From Prevotellaceae bacterium (GTDB lineage Bacteria; Bacteroidota; Bacteroidia; Bacteroidales; UBA932), in contig JAIROF010000192.1 of assembly GCA_031257655.1 (NCBI GenBank), positions 1 to 22,965 of the forward strand: a stretch of DNA of 22,965 nucleotides, in the 5' to 3' direction. Positions within the stretch are counted from its first letter, which is position 1; every line of letters starts with the position of its first letter. The notes under the pieces are model-generated. The model did not search any database and was not told where the DNA came from. It saw only the letters and a list, made by a program, of their open reading frames with translations. Both the position numbers and the translations under genes were made by a program. Below, piece after piece: positions 1-8,817 of this stretch.

Positions 1-484
1 ATTTTTTTATGAAATGCCTCCTCCTTAAAAATCGCGACATTTTCAGTTTGGGGTATGATTTTTACATGAATCTCATTATCAGAAAGTAAGGATTCATCAG
101 GTCAGGAGTTCTGAAACTAAAGCGCTTCGCATATCTATTACCTGTTAGCTCCTATTTCCATAGCCATAATCGCTAATGCCCTTTCAGAGCGGGTGGGCGG
201 GTGAGGCGCCATTTTCGTAGGGCGTTGCCCTACGCTAATGCTTGGCGGGCTTTCAGCCCTCGCCGCCGTCATTGGTGACGCAGCGAGGAGCCGGAGCGAA
301 GCAGAGTTCAACGAAGTTAATCTCATCGAAATTTTCATAGCACCTCAAAAAAAGAATTAGCCCATTTATATCAATCAAACATGGACACTACCAAAAAAAG
401 AATTAGCCGAAAAAACAATGTGCAGCAAAACATTTTTAGGATGCTCTGCTGCACATGTCCGCTATGCGCTGCTTGAGGCGCCGA
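1..484. other. Non-coding stretch with MITE-like right end and small hairpins
   Basis: I support no gene here; the short open frames lack recognisable protein features. Two compact hairpins lie side by side: CGTAGGGC/GCCCTACG with a 3-nt loop (216-234), and an imperfect GGCGGGCT/AGCCCTCGCC (244-264). Positions 268-309 resemble 22543-22585 inside the MITE-like element at the other end of the window. Positions 329-362 match that element's right terminal repeat. A further 16-nt copy of the outermost end (AAAAAAAGAATTAGCC) sits at 393-408. I see no matching left end, so this is either a degraded relative or an element that starts outside the window. Confidence 0.6.
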
Positions 485-2179
485 TTAGTAGCCCGGGTTT
501 TGCGGCGAAACGCCCGCGTTTATACCGCCGTTGGTGGGGATGGGGAAGCGGTAGTGCTTTCCCTTTACGTTGTCCACCTTTGCGTGCAGGTGCTTATAAA
601 TCTTGGCAAAGAAGGCGGCGTTTATGTCGCTATCCGTGAGGCTTGGATTTAGCGCTTTTGCCGTTGTCTTCACGGCAGCTTCATCCTTATAATCCTCCTT
701 GTAGTACTCGTACGTGGGCACTTTTGTGCGGATGGTCGACAGGAGGGTCTTCCAGCGCGCGAGGTTAGTCCACTGCTTCTGCTCAAAGGAGAGCTCGAGG
801 TACCACTCTTTGTACAGGTCGGCTTCGGTGAGCGTGGCGAGGGGCGTTACGCCGGCGCGGCTGCGCAGCTGGTTGACGAGCGGCAGGGCTTCGCTGGCGC
901 GGTTGAGGAAAAGCAAGGCCTCGGCTTTGTAGAGCAGCACCTCGGCGTAGCGAATCTCTATGCGGTTGATGTTGTTGGGCTGACCCTCCTCAGTGCCGGG
1001 CGCTACTTCTCTGCTATCTGCCGTATAGCCCTTGCGGTGGATGAACTTGCCAAAGCGGGGCGAGGTAACGGGAAACGCGTACTCGTACTTCTTGTAGGGC
1101 GGCGTTGCGCCGGCTTGGGGCTCGTTGGCGTTGTAGAGCTCCGTCACAATGGAGTAGAGCTTGCGCTTGTCGCTGTTGTCAAAGATGTTTACCAGCGTAA
1201 CGTCTGCCGGGCCAATGTGGTTGTCTGTCCACAGGTCGAAGCGTTCGGTAAAGGGGCAGTGCGTTTGGTGGTTTCCCTGTACGTCGAGGTTGTCACCGTC
1301 ACCGTCGTGATGGATGGTAAGGATGTGCTCCGTACCCTGATTTTCGCCGCCCACGCCGAAGTTCTTGTTGTAGTCCTCCAGCAGCGCATAGTTGCCGCTG
1401 CCGATCACCTTGTCGGCATACTCTATAGCCTTTTGCAAGCGCTCGCTGTTGACGGTGTGGGGAGGGTCTGTCGTGCCGCCGGCAATGTCCTGCACTTGGC
1501 TTTGCGAAAGCGGGTTTTGCCCCCACGTGAGGTAGGCGCGCGCAAGGAGCGCGTTGGCGGCGCCCTTGCTGGGGTTTGAGCGGGTGTTGTCGAAGTCCGG
1601 CAAGTCGGCTTCGGCTTCGGTCAAATCCTGAATGATTTGCGCGTACACCTCGTCGATGGAATTTCGCGTGGTGTTCACCGGCGTTGCCGTGGACACCACC
1701 AGCGGAACCTCCCCGTAGAGCTGCACTAAGTAGAGGTAGGCCAGGGCGCGGATGAGCTTTACGCGGGCTTTCACCAAATCTTTGGTTTCCTGGGAGATTT
1801 TTGCGGTAACCTTTGAAGAATCCAGCTTCTCGATGGCAATGTTGGCTGCCCCTATGCTGGAGTAGAGCCGGGTGTAAATTTTTTCGGTGTACCAGTTTGC
1901 AGGGTCGGTCTGCAAGCGGCTGGCTAACGGCCCCTCTATATCTTCCGCTCCCTCGAAGCTGATGGTCGTTTCGCTGGTCGATTCCAGCAGGAAGGAGAAG
2001 GAGGAGCTGAGCGTTTGCAGCGGCCCATACACTCCGTTGCCCAGCGCTATGGCTTCGGCGTTGGTTTTTACTACTTCGGTGGTTATGACGTTATCTTCGG
2101 CGTCGTTACCGTCGTCGCTGTTGCACGCAGAAAGCGCAATGCTTAGGCTAATTGCGGCTAAGAAAATTTTTGTGTTCAT
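485..2179 (-). CDS. SusD/RagB-family outer-membrane lipoprotein, nutrient binding
   Basis: A SusD-like surface lipoprotein of about 564 residues. Members of this family cap the SusC TonB-dependent channel and bind the oligosaccharide before import. I choose the ATG at 2177-2179 because it begins a compact SPII signal (MNTKIFLAAISLSIALSAC) with lipobox LSAC and Cys19; the ATG at 2224 adds 15 polar residues in front. The N-terminal half has the helical TPR-like character of the family (around KARVKLIRALAYLYLVQLYGEVPLV). The C-terminal end has the typical RFPIP motif and closes on QNPGY. It follows susC on the same strand, but with a gap of about 235 nt, longer than usual for these pairs. Substrate cannot be read from the sequence. 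Family assignment is secure. Confidence 0.93.
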   Translation of the reverse strand: MNTKIFLAAISLSIALSACNSDDGNDAEDNVITTEVVKTNAEAIALGNGVYGPLQTLSSSFSFLLESTSETTISFEGAEDIEGPLASRLQTDPANWYTEKIYTRLYSSIGAANIAIEKLDSSKVTAKISQETKDLVKARVKLIRALAYLYLVQLYGEVPLVVSTATPVNTTRNSIDEVYAQIIQDLTEAEADLPDFDNTRSNPSKGAANALLARAYLTWGQNPLSQSQVQDIAGGTTDPPHTVNSERLQKAIEYADKVIGSGNYALLEDYNKNFGVGGENQGTEHILTIHHDGDGDNLDVQGNHQTHCPFTERFDLWTDNHIGPADVTLVNIFDNSDKRKLYSIVTELYNANEPQAGATPPYKKYEYAFPVTSPRFGKFIHRKGYTADSREVAPGTEEGQPNNINRIEIRYAEVLLYKAEALLFLNRASEALPLVNQLRSRAGVTPLATLTEADLYKEWYLELSFEQKQWTNLARWKTLLSTIRTKVPTYEYYKEDYKDEAAVKTTAKALNPSLTDSDINAAFFAKIYKHLHAKVDNVKGKHYRFPIPTNGGINAGVSPQNPGY

Positions 2180-2414
2180 TTTTGTGTTGCGTTTATTGGG
2201 TTTATAAATTCGTGTTGTGTTCATTGGTTTACGAATGATTTTTGTTGTAAAAAAGCGATTTTAGTTAAAAAAATACGGCGCTCCCTATAGAGCGGGTTGA
2301 ATGTAGCCCCCAGGCCGTAGCTGGTTTTGCGGGCCTTGCCGCAACATCGCGCAATGGATGACTTGTAGCGTGTTTTTTTCTTTTTCATGGTTTTTTGCAG
2401 GTTAAGGTTACACT
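2180..2414. other. Unusually long susC-susD spacer
   Basis: About 235 nt separate the susC stop codon (TTA at 2415-2417 on the plus strand) from the susD start. It holds no gene. The two candidate susD starts share the beginning ATGAACACAA (at 2224 and 2179 on the minus strand), a small duplication. The middle (about 2277-2385) is GC-richer than its flanks and may be remnant repeat sequence. I see no clear terminator, so co-transcription of the two genes remains likely. Confidence 0.4.
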
Positions 2415-5400
2415 TTAAAACGTTACATTTACGCCTCCCGAAAAAGTTCTTGCCGTGGGGTAGGTACCCAGGTCAGCGCCTCCGGCCACCTCGGGGTCGT
2501 AGCCCTTGTAGGCGGTAATGACCAGCAGGTTTTGGGCGGAGACGAATATCCGCAGCGACCCCGCAGCGGCGAGCGGCAGCTTGGCGGTGTAGCCCAGCGT
2601 AACATCTTTGAGCCGCAAAAAGGAGGCATCTTCCACGTAGCGGCTGTCTAAGTAGCCATAGCTGCGGTCGTTTGCCATGTTTTCGAGCCCGGGCAGGATG
2701 TTCGAGGGGCGCTCTGCCGTCCAGCTGTTGAGCAGCGCCGCCGATGCGTTGTAGCTGTCGTTGGGCGATTCTAAGTAGCGGCGGAGGTGGTTGTACACCT
2801 TGTTGCCCTGCGAGCCTTGCCAGGATATAAAGAGGTCGACGCTGCGGTAGTCGAGCGTTGTTTGCAGCCCGCAGGTAAGGTTGGGCTGGATGCTGCCCAG
2901 CGGGATGCGGTCGTATGCGTTGATGGCGTTGTCGGGTACGCCGTTGGGTCCGCTCACGTCGGCAAGCTTCAGGTCGCCGGGCCGGGCAAGGCCGTGCGGC
3001 GTTGACGGCAGCAGCGAAACGTCTTCGCCGGCCTGCACAATGCCATCAAACACCAGCCCAAAGAACGTGCCGAGCGATTCGCCTACCTGTAGCACCTCCT
3101 CCTCGCTACGCCCGAGTATCAGGCGGTCGCCGGCGCCCATTTTGGCAATTCTGTTAACGTTTCGGGCAGCGTTGGCCGCTACGCTCCACTTCAGCTTTTT
3201 CCGCTTAATGAGCGCAACGTTCAGGGCAACCTCCACGCCCCGGTTGGTTACGCTGCCCACGTTCACCAGCTGAACGGTACCCAGCGTAGGATTCACCGGA
3301 ACCTCCAGCAGCAGGTCGGCGGTTTCCTTGTAGTAAACGTCGGCCGCCAGCGAAACCCGGCGCCCGAGCAGCTCCGCATCCACCCCAGCGTTGTACTGCG
3401 CGGTGCTTTCCCACTTCAGGTTTTTGTTCCCAACGTTGGTTTGGCGGTAAGCCGTTGCGCCGTTGTAGCGGCTGGCAGCAAAGGTTTGGGCGTACTCATA
3501 GTCGCCTATCTCCTGGTTGCCCACCGTGCCGCAGGTAAGCCGCAGCTTGAGCGCGTTGAGCAGCCTAACGGGTTTCAGAAACGCCTCCTCGTTCACGTTC
3601 CACGACACGCCCACCGAAGGAAAGTACCCCCAGCGGTATTTTTTGGCAAAGCGCGATGACTTGTCGCCCCGGATGGTTGCCGTCAGGTTGTATCGCCCCA
3701 GCAGGCTGTAGTTCACCCGCCCCAGCAGCGAGTGCAGGTTGGACTTCGACACGCCCGAAACCGGCGCGTAGGGGCTTGCGCCGTCGGCCAGGTTGTTTGC
3801 GCCCAAGTCTTCGTTGGTAAAGTGCGAGGTGAGGTTGACGTTGTAGTTCGTTTGCGTATGCTGCCAGGTGTAGCCCCCCAGCACGTCGATGAGGTGGTCG
3901 CGGTTGAGCTGCCTTGTGTAGGTGAGCGTGTACTCCGCCTGCGACACGGTTTGCCGCTTGTTGCCGATAGCGCCAAGCCCCACCTGCTCCAGCCCGAGCG
4001 CGGTGTAGGAGGGGGCGAAAAAGTTTTGGGTAACGTAGCTCGAGTAAACGCCGGCGCTCACCTTTGCGCTCAGGCCGCCGGCTATGCTGTACCGAGCGTA
4101 GGCATTCCCCAGCAGGGTGGCGTTGATCGTTTGTCCGGTGCTGCTGTTCAAGTCCGACACAGGGTTGGCGGTAGTGCCGTCGCGCATCAGGTAGGAGTAC
4201 TCAAAGGGATTTTCGTAGTTGTAGCTGCCGTCTGCCGCGTAAATGGGCACCACCGGCGGCATGTAGAGCGCATAGGTGAGCGAATTGGCAATGCCCCTGG
4301 AGTAGGGCGATGAGTTGTAGTTTACCTCCTCAAAGGTTGTCAGGCTGTTTTGCGTGGACTTACCGGCGGTAGCCGCAACGCCCACCGTCAGCTTATCCTT
4401 TGCCAGGCTTTTGTCGATGTTCACCCGCGCGCTGTAGCGCGTAAAGCCGGAGTTGAGCACAATCCCGTTTTGGCTGGCGTAGCTTCCTGCCAGCAGGTAG
4501 CGCAGCGGGTTGCTGCCGCCGCTGCCGCCGCTGAGCGAAACCTCGTGCGCTTGGGAAACGCCCGTTCGCAGCACGGCGCTTTGCCAGTCGTACCCTTCGC
4601 CGAGCTGCGCAATTTCTTCGTCGGTGTACTTCCCCTTGTTCAGGAAAAAGTCTTTCTGCATGCGCGCCCACTGCGTAGCGTTGAGCAGCGACAGCTTTTT
4701 GGCCGGCGTATCCCACCCCACGCTATACCGGTACCTTACGTTATCGGCGTTGTGCGCTCCCTTTTTCGTGGTGACGATAATCACGCCGTTGGCGCCGCGC
4801 GACCCGTAGATGGCCGTTGCCGAAACATCCTTCAGCACCTCTATCGACGCTATATCCGAGGGGTTGATGGCGGCCAGCGGATTCAGGCTGCCTTCAATGC
4901 CGCCTATTCCCGTCTTGGTAGAAGTCCCGTCGCTGTAGAAGATAAAGCCGTCCACTACGTAGAGCGGCTCGTTGCTTGCGGTAATGGAGTTTCCGCCGCG
5001 GATGCGGATGCTGGCGCCGGCGCCGGGCTGCCCCGACTGCTGCGACACGCTAACGCCCGCCACCGCCCCCCCCAGCAGCTTGTCTATGGAGGCGGCGGGA
5101 TGATCCAGCACCGCCTGAGACACCGAAGCCACCGACCCCGTAAGCTCCTTGCGCTTCTGCGAGCCGTACCCCACCACCACCACCTCTTCGATGTAGCTCA
5201 CATCCTCCGTGAGCAGCACCCGCAGCGGAGCGCCCGCCTCGTACACCTCCACCTCCTGTAGCGCATACCCCAGCAGGCTAAAGGTGAGCGTAACGGGCAG
5301 CGAAGCGCCGGTGCGGAGCAGAAACTTGCCCTCGGCGTCGGTGCTGGCCCCGGAGGTCGTGGCGGGAATTACCACCGCCACACCGGCTACCGGCTTGCCC

Positions 5401-5520
5401 GTGCGCCCGTCGAGCACCCTACCCTCAATCTCCAGCGCCTGGGATAGCGCCGTGCACGGCAGCATCAGCGCCAGCAGCGCGCCTATCCGCTTCGACGACG
5501 AAAATAGGTTGGCCCACCAT
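2415..5520 (-). CDS. SusC/RagA-family TonB-dependent outer-membrane transporter, signal peptide apparently frameshifted
   Basis: A SusC-type TonB-dependent channel that imports glycan fragments with SusD. In order after the signal region: a carboxypeptidase-regulatory-like domain (LEIEGRVLDGRTGKPVAGV), a TonB-box-like EEVVVVGYGSQK, the plug domain with LYVVDGF and IYGSRGANGVIIVTTKKG, and a large beta-barrel ending in an aromatic residue (GGVNVTF). The start is problematic. The ATG at 5520 begins MVGQPI and is one base out of frame with the body. Removing one base of the four-A run at 5501-5504 would give MVGQPISSSKRIGALLAL..CTALSQA, a good signal peptide. In the body's own frame the nearest ATG is 5465, too short for a signal. 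That frame also stays open upstream to ATGs at 5855 and 5891, across the (GT)27 tract. Body length of about 1,016 residues is normal for the family. The family is certain; the 5' end is not. Confidence 0.85.
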
Positions 5521-5647
5521 GCTTCTATAAAAGAAAAGGAAGATGCCGAGCAGCAGGCAGGGCGCTGTAATTTATTGCCCCAAGCTGCTCGAAAAAAGTG
5601 ATAAATTTCGTATACTACGCGCGCACGAGGGTTACGTAACTCATTGA

Positions 5648-5708
<61 letters not shown>

Positions 5709-5901
5709 TGCGTGTGCGGACACATTTTGTAATTGGGGTGCGCCTGTGCGTACCCTGTGCGTGTCGTCCCGCCGGCTATTGCGCTCAACATAACGGCTAT
5801 TTTTTATATGAATAAAAGAGGAGGCCAAACTTTTTTCGGGCGTCAAGAGTTTCATTTTTTTTGATTTTTTTTTGGCAGAAATTATTGCCAAGTTGACGCT
5901 G

Positions 5902-5932
5902 CAAAGGTAGCGAGGTGAAATAGGATTGTAAA
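5902..5932 (-). promoter_or_regulatory. Bacteroidetes-type promoter for susC
   Basis: On the minus strand TACCTTTG (5909-5902) is a perfect match to the TAnnTTTG -7 element. It is preceded at 19 nt by TTTA (5932-5929), a three-of-four match to the -33 TTTG. The start of transcription would fall near 5895, giving a leader of about 375 nt that contains the GT tract. A small hairpin TTGGCA/TGCCAA follows immediately, then an A-rich stretch before the ATG at 5855. Confidence 0.55.
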
Positions 5933-5956
5933 TACCATAAAGATGGTATTTTTTTT
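5931..5956 (+). terminator. Possible weak terminator-like hairpin with T tail
   Basis: AATACCAT, loop AAAG, ATGGTATT followed by a T run (5949-5956) and then eight G. On the plus strand this has the shape of an intrinsic terminator, but the stem is AT-rich and no plus-strand gene lies upstream. It also overlaps the -33 side of the susC promoter, so it could equally be an operator-like inverted repeat. Confidence 0.25.
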
Positions 5957-5999
5957 GGGGGGGGACACCGCCGGCGATTTGGGTTGTGCTCGCATGTTG

Positions 6000-6138
6000 C
6001 GCAGAAAGCGCGTCTCAGCGACGAAAGGGCGGCAAAAGAGTGAAGAAATGGCGGCAAAATGGCGGCAAAAGGGCGGCAAAATATCGTCGTAGAGGCGCAT
6101 GGCGTGCGTCTTACGACGAAGGCGCTGAGGCGCGATGC
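6000..6138. repeat. Dispersed intergenic repeat, copy A
   Basis: This block matches 13637-13755. The first 30 nt differ by one base. The ends share CGCTGAGGCGCGATGC, and the middles share TCGYCGTAGAGGCG. Between the conserved parts copy A carries four imperfect GGCGGCAAAA units (about 6030-6080). No protein is supported in any frame. Just beyond, at 6197-6218, is a 22-nt stretch with three differences from the outer end of the MITE-like repeat at 22778-22812. Confidence 0.75.
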
Positions 6139-6324
6139 GCGTAGCATGCGCTATTAGCTCCGCACGGTCGGGAGCTGCAAATTGTTTTTTTAGCGCACTT
6201 CAAAAAATGAAATAGCCGAAAAGACGAGTTGCTCCACTGCCTGACTTGTTGGAAATAAAGCGACGACAGCCTTGTAGGGGCGTCGGTACAAGTGTTTGCG
6301 CAGGGGGGGTAGACGGGCAATTTT

Positions 6325-6690
6325 TCAGCCCTGTTCAGCGGAATTGCTGTTGCAGCCCGTTGCCTTCAGTAGCCGCTCGATATTTTCTACGTAGTCCAGC
6401 GAGGTGTCGACGTAGAACGCCAGCTCGGGCACCACGCGCAGCTGGTTTCTCACGCGCTTGGCAAGCGCTGCGCGGATGCGCTTTTCGTTAAGGGAAGCCT
6501 TAACATCGTTGGCTTTTTCCGAAGGGAAAATGCTTATCATCACTTTGGCGTAGCTGAGATCGGGGCTAACCTCAACCCCCATAACGGTGAGCAGCGCACC
6601 GCCATACGCCGCCATTCCCTGGCGCTGAATGATTTCGCCTATATCTTTTTGCAGCTGTCGCCCTACCTTGAGCTGTCGCGTTGTTGCCAT
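6325..6690 (-). CDS. rbfA: Ribosome-binding factor A
   Basis: A 121-residue RbfA, the KH-fold protein that binds the 30S subunit and helps late 16S rRNA maturation. The N-terminal MATTRQLKVGRQLQKDIGEIIQR and the C-terminal VPELAFYVDTSLDYVENIERLL are typical of the family, and the length is normal. I take the ATG at 6688-6690 because family similarity begins there; the frame extends 20 residues further upstream with unrelated sequence. It stands alone, with its own promoter-like site at 6721-6750. Confidence 0.93.
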   Translation of the reverse strand: MATTRQLKVGRQLQKDIGEIIQRQGMAAYGGALLTVMGVEVSPDLSYAKVMISIFPSEKANDVKASLNEKRIRAALAKRVRNQLRVVPELAFYVDTSLDYVENIERLLKATGCNSNSAEQG

Positions 6691-7211
6691 AAGTTGGAGT
6701 TTTGAATTGTAAGCCGATGCCAAAAGTAAAAAAAAATGGGGAAATGGCAATGCGGTATTTGCGCAAATTTGGTGCTGTTTACTGTTGAGGAGAAGCCGAA
6801 ACCTTACCGCTGCCCAACAACCCCCATATACTTAATGCAGCCGCTCGCACTTTTTTTTTTGAAATTCCGGCCCTTCCCCGATGTGCGGCAAGGCACCGAA
6901 AAATTCCGATAAGTTTAACCGGAATGCTTTGGAACGGGCGGCTTTCATGCTCCTCAACAGCTGTTTTAGCCGAGTGGGGGTTGCTCTTTTATCAATTTAG
7001 GCAACCATGTTGGTAATATTTCCCTGCAAATATACGCAAAATATCTCTTAGAACGGGGGCGAAAATGGCGATTTGCTTTTTTAGCGCGCAGATGGCGCAG
7101 ATTTTAAGGATTTGCACAGATTTCAGCCATTTCTCCACCCGTGTAAATCATTAACAATCTGCCGTATCTGTGCACTATCTTCGTACAAAACCATGCCGTG
7201 CGCAGCATAAA
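6691..7211. other. Non-coding stretch with interlocking inverted repeats
   Basis: No gene is supported. Three complementary pairs occur: TGTTGAGGAG (6783-6792) with CTCCTCAACA (6950-6959); ATTCCGG (6864-6870) with CCGGAAT (6919-6925), nested inside; and CAACCCCCA (6818-6826) with TGGGGGTTG (6975-6983), which crosses the first pair. A T10 run is at 6851-6860. At 7055-7078 is one copy of a 24-bp perfect repeat that recurs at 8934-8957, on the other side of the ATPase gene. Confidence 0.4.
6721..6750 (-). promoter_or_regulatory. Bacteroidetes-type promoter for rbfA
   Basis: Minus-strand TACTTTTG (6728-6721) matches TAnnTTTG perfectly and lies 30 nt before the rbfA ATG. A TTG (6750-6748) sits 19 nt upstream as a partial -33 element. 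The intervening sequence is a T-rich run. Confidence 0.55.
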
Positions 7212-7623
7212 TGTTTCTCCGGTATCAAAAAAAGCCATCTTTTTGTACACTCCAGCGTACAAAATATGGCATAAAAATGGCGAATTTGCCGGAAAATGCT
7301 TTCTCCGGTATCAAAAAAATCCGTCTTTTTGTACACTCCAGTGTACAAAATATGGCATAAAAAATATCGACTTTTCCGAAAAAATGCTTTCTGCGGTATC
7401 AAAAAAAGCTATCTTTTTGTACACTCCATTGTACAAAATATGGCATAAAAAATGGCGACTTTTCCGGAAAATGCTTTCTGCGGTATCAAAAAAATCCATC
7501 TTTTTGTACACTCCAGTGTACAAAATATGGCATAAAAAATATCGACTTTGCCGGAAAAATGTTTTTCCGGTATCAAAAAAATCCGTATTTTTGTACACTC
7601 TAATGTACAATATACAATAAAAA
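7212..7623. repeat. Tandem array of ~88-bp units with a palindrome in each, upstream of the ATPase
   Basis: Four full units (7212-7296, 7297-7384, 7385-7471, 7472-7559) and a fifth that runs into the ATPase start codon. Each unit has an inverted repeat built on TTTGTACACT and AGTGTACAAA with a 2-nt centre. It is perfect in units 2 and 4, with one or two changes in units 1, 3 and 5. Around it are the constant blocks GGTATCAAAAAAA and ATATGGCATAAAAA. The copies have diverged by point changes, so they are not a recent assembly stutter. Units are contiguous with no unique spacers, so this is not CRISPR. Confidence 0.92.
7586..7593 (+). promoter_or_regulatory. -7 element of the ATPase promoter in the last repeat unit
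   Basis: TATTTTTG is a perfect TAnnTTTG match 30 nt before the ATG at 7624. In units 1-4 the same position reads TCTTTTTG, lacking the conserved A. Only the gene-proximal unit therefore has a full match. The palindrome follows at once, so a dimeric repressor bound there would cover the transcription start. I see no good TTTG at -33. Confidence 0.5.
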
Positions 7624-8817
7624 ATGGATACGCTGGTAGAAAAATCGTTTCAGAAAGTGCGGGAGGTTGACGTCCGTACCGTCCGGAGCATAATGGATAA
7701 AATCGACTGGAGCGACCGCCTGATAGGCGTTCGCGGAGCAAGAGGCGTTGGCAAAACCACGCTTTTGCTGCAACGAATCAAGAAATTTTTGGGCAATACG
7801 CCCGAAAGTCTGTACGTGTCGCTTGACAATCTCTGGTTTGCAGAGCACAGCCTGCTGGATTTGGCGGACTTTTTTGTAAAACGAGGCGGGAAGTTTTTGT
7901 TGCTCGACGAAGTGCATAAATACCCGAGCTGGCCGCAGGCAATAAAAAACCTGTACGACGATTTTCCCGATTTGAAAGTGGTGTTTACCGGCTCATCGCT
8001 GCTCGAAATCCTGAATGCCCGCGCAGACTTGAGCCGTCGAGCCATGATGTATGATATACAAGGGCTTTCGTATCGTGAATTTTTAAATATTACCCAAAAG
8101 ACCGACTTTCGGGAAGTTGCGCTGTCGGATATTTTGACAAGTCAAAAAGAAATTTCGGACGAAATTCTGAAAAAGGTAAAGCCGCTGCAATTTTTCAGCG
8201 ATTATCTCCGCTACGGCTACTACCCGTTTTTTACAGAAGGAATTACAAAGTTTGCCCGTCGCCTGGAGGAGGTTACCAGCCTCATTTTGGAGGTGGAGCT
8301 GCCGCTACTTCGAAATGTTGAAACCGCATATGTTCCAAAAATCAAGCAGGTTCTGCAGATTGTTGCCGAATCCGTTCCCTTTATTCCCAACATCAACAGC
8401 TTGAGTAACCGCATTGGAATTCACAGAAATACGCTTCTGTCATACCTCTACTATTTACAGGAAACATACCTGATAAATAATTTGCACAAAGATGTTTCGG
8501 GAATTAACAAGCTGCAAAAACCCGACAAAATTTATCTCGAAAATACCAATCTTGCCTACGTTTTGGCAGAGCAAAACACCAATATTGGAAATATGCGCGA
8601 AACATTTTTTGCCAATCAGCTGTCATATAATCACCATATTGAGTATCCGGTTCAGGGCGATTTTCGGGTGGATAAGAAATATCTGTTTGAAATTGGCGGA
8701 AAGAGCAAAACCAGCAGGCAAATAGAAGGGAATCACAGCGCCTACATTGCTGCCGACAATATAGAATACGGTTTCGACCGAAAAATTCCGCTTTGGCAAT
8801 TCGGTTTTTTGTATTAA
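7624..8817 (+). CDS. AAA ATPase with C-terminal DUF4143 domain
   Basis: A 397-residue predicted ATPase of the AAA/DUF4143 family common in Bacteroidales. The Walker A motif is RGARGVGKTT (about residues 37-46), Walker B is FLLLDEVHKY (91-100, acidic pair 95-96), and a sensor-1-like VVFTGSS lies at 119-125. The C-terminal third has the winged-helix and nuclease-fold DUF4143 region, including FEIGGKSKTSRQIEG. The cellular role of this family is not established; links to DNA or defence functions have been suggested. Base composition is more AT-rich than the neighbouring core genes, and it is flanked by 24-bp direct repeats (7055-7078, 8934-8957), both consistent with acquisition as a cassette. 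The reading frame is intact and the length normal. Confidence 0.9.
   Translation: MDTLVEKSFQKVREVDVRTVRSIMDKIDWSDRLIGVRGARGVGKTTLLLQRIKKFLGNTPESLYVSLDNLWFAEHSLLDLADFFVKRGGKFLLLDEVHKYPSWPQAIKNLYDDFPDLKVVFTGSSLLEILNARADLSRRAMMYDIQGLSYREFLNITQKTDFREVALSDILTSQKEISDEILKKVKPLQFFSDYLRYGYYPFFTEGITKFARRLEEVTSLILEVELPLLRNVETAYVPKIKQVLQIVAESVPFIPNINSLSNRIGIHRNTLLSYLYYLQETYLINNLHKDVSGINKLQKPDKIYLENTNLAYVLAEQNTNIGNMRETFFANQLSYNHHIEYPVQGDFRVDKKYLFEIGGKSKTSRQIEGNHSAYIAADNIEYGFDRKIPLWQFGFLY

Noticed and set aside
138..338. 66-codon minus-strand frame at the window start
   Set aside because: It overlaps hairpins and repeat sequence related to the MITE-like element; the translation is low complexity.
5949..5964. 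T8-G8 homopolymer pair as a separate switch
   Set aside because: It lies upstream of the predicted susC promoter elements and in no coding frame. It could affect promoter activity, but nothing in the sequence supports that beyond its length.
7198..7620. 140-codon plus-strand frame and minus-strand frames across the tandem array
   Set aside because: They are translations of the ~88-bp repeat (recurring FLYTP.YKIWHK). The repeat contains promoter-like sites and a palindrome, which indicates non-coding DNA.
7212..7623. CRISPR array
   Set aside because: Units are contiguous, 85-88 bp long and similar over their full length, with no unique spacers and no cas genes.
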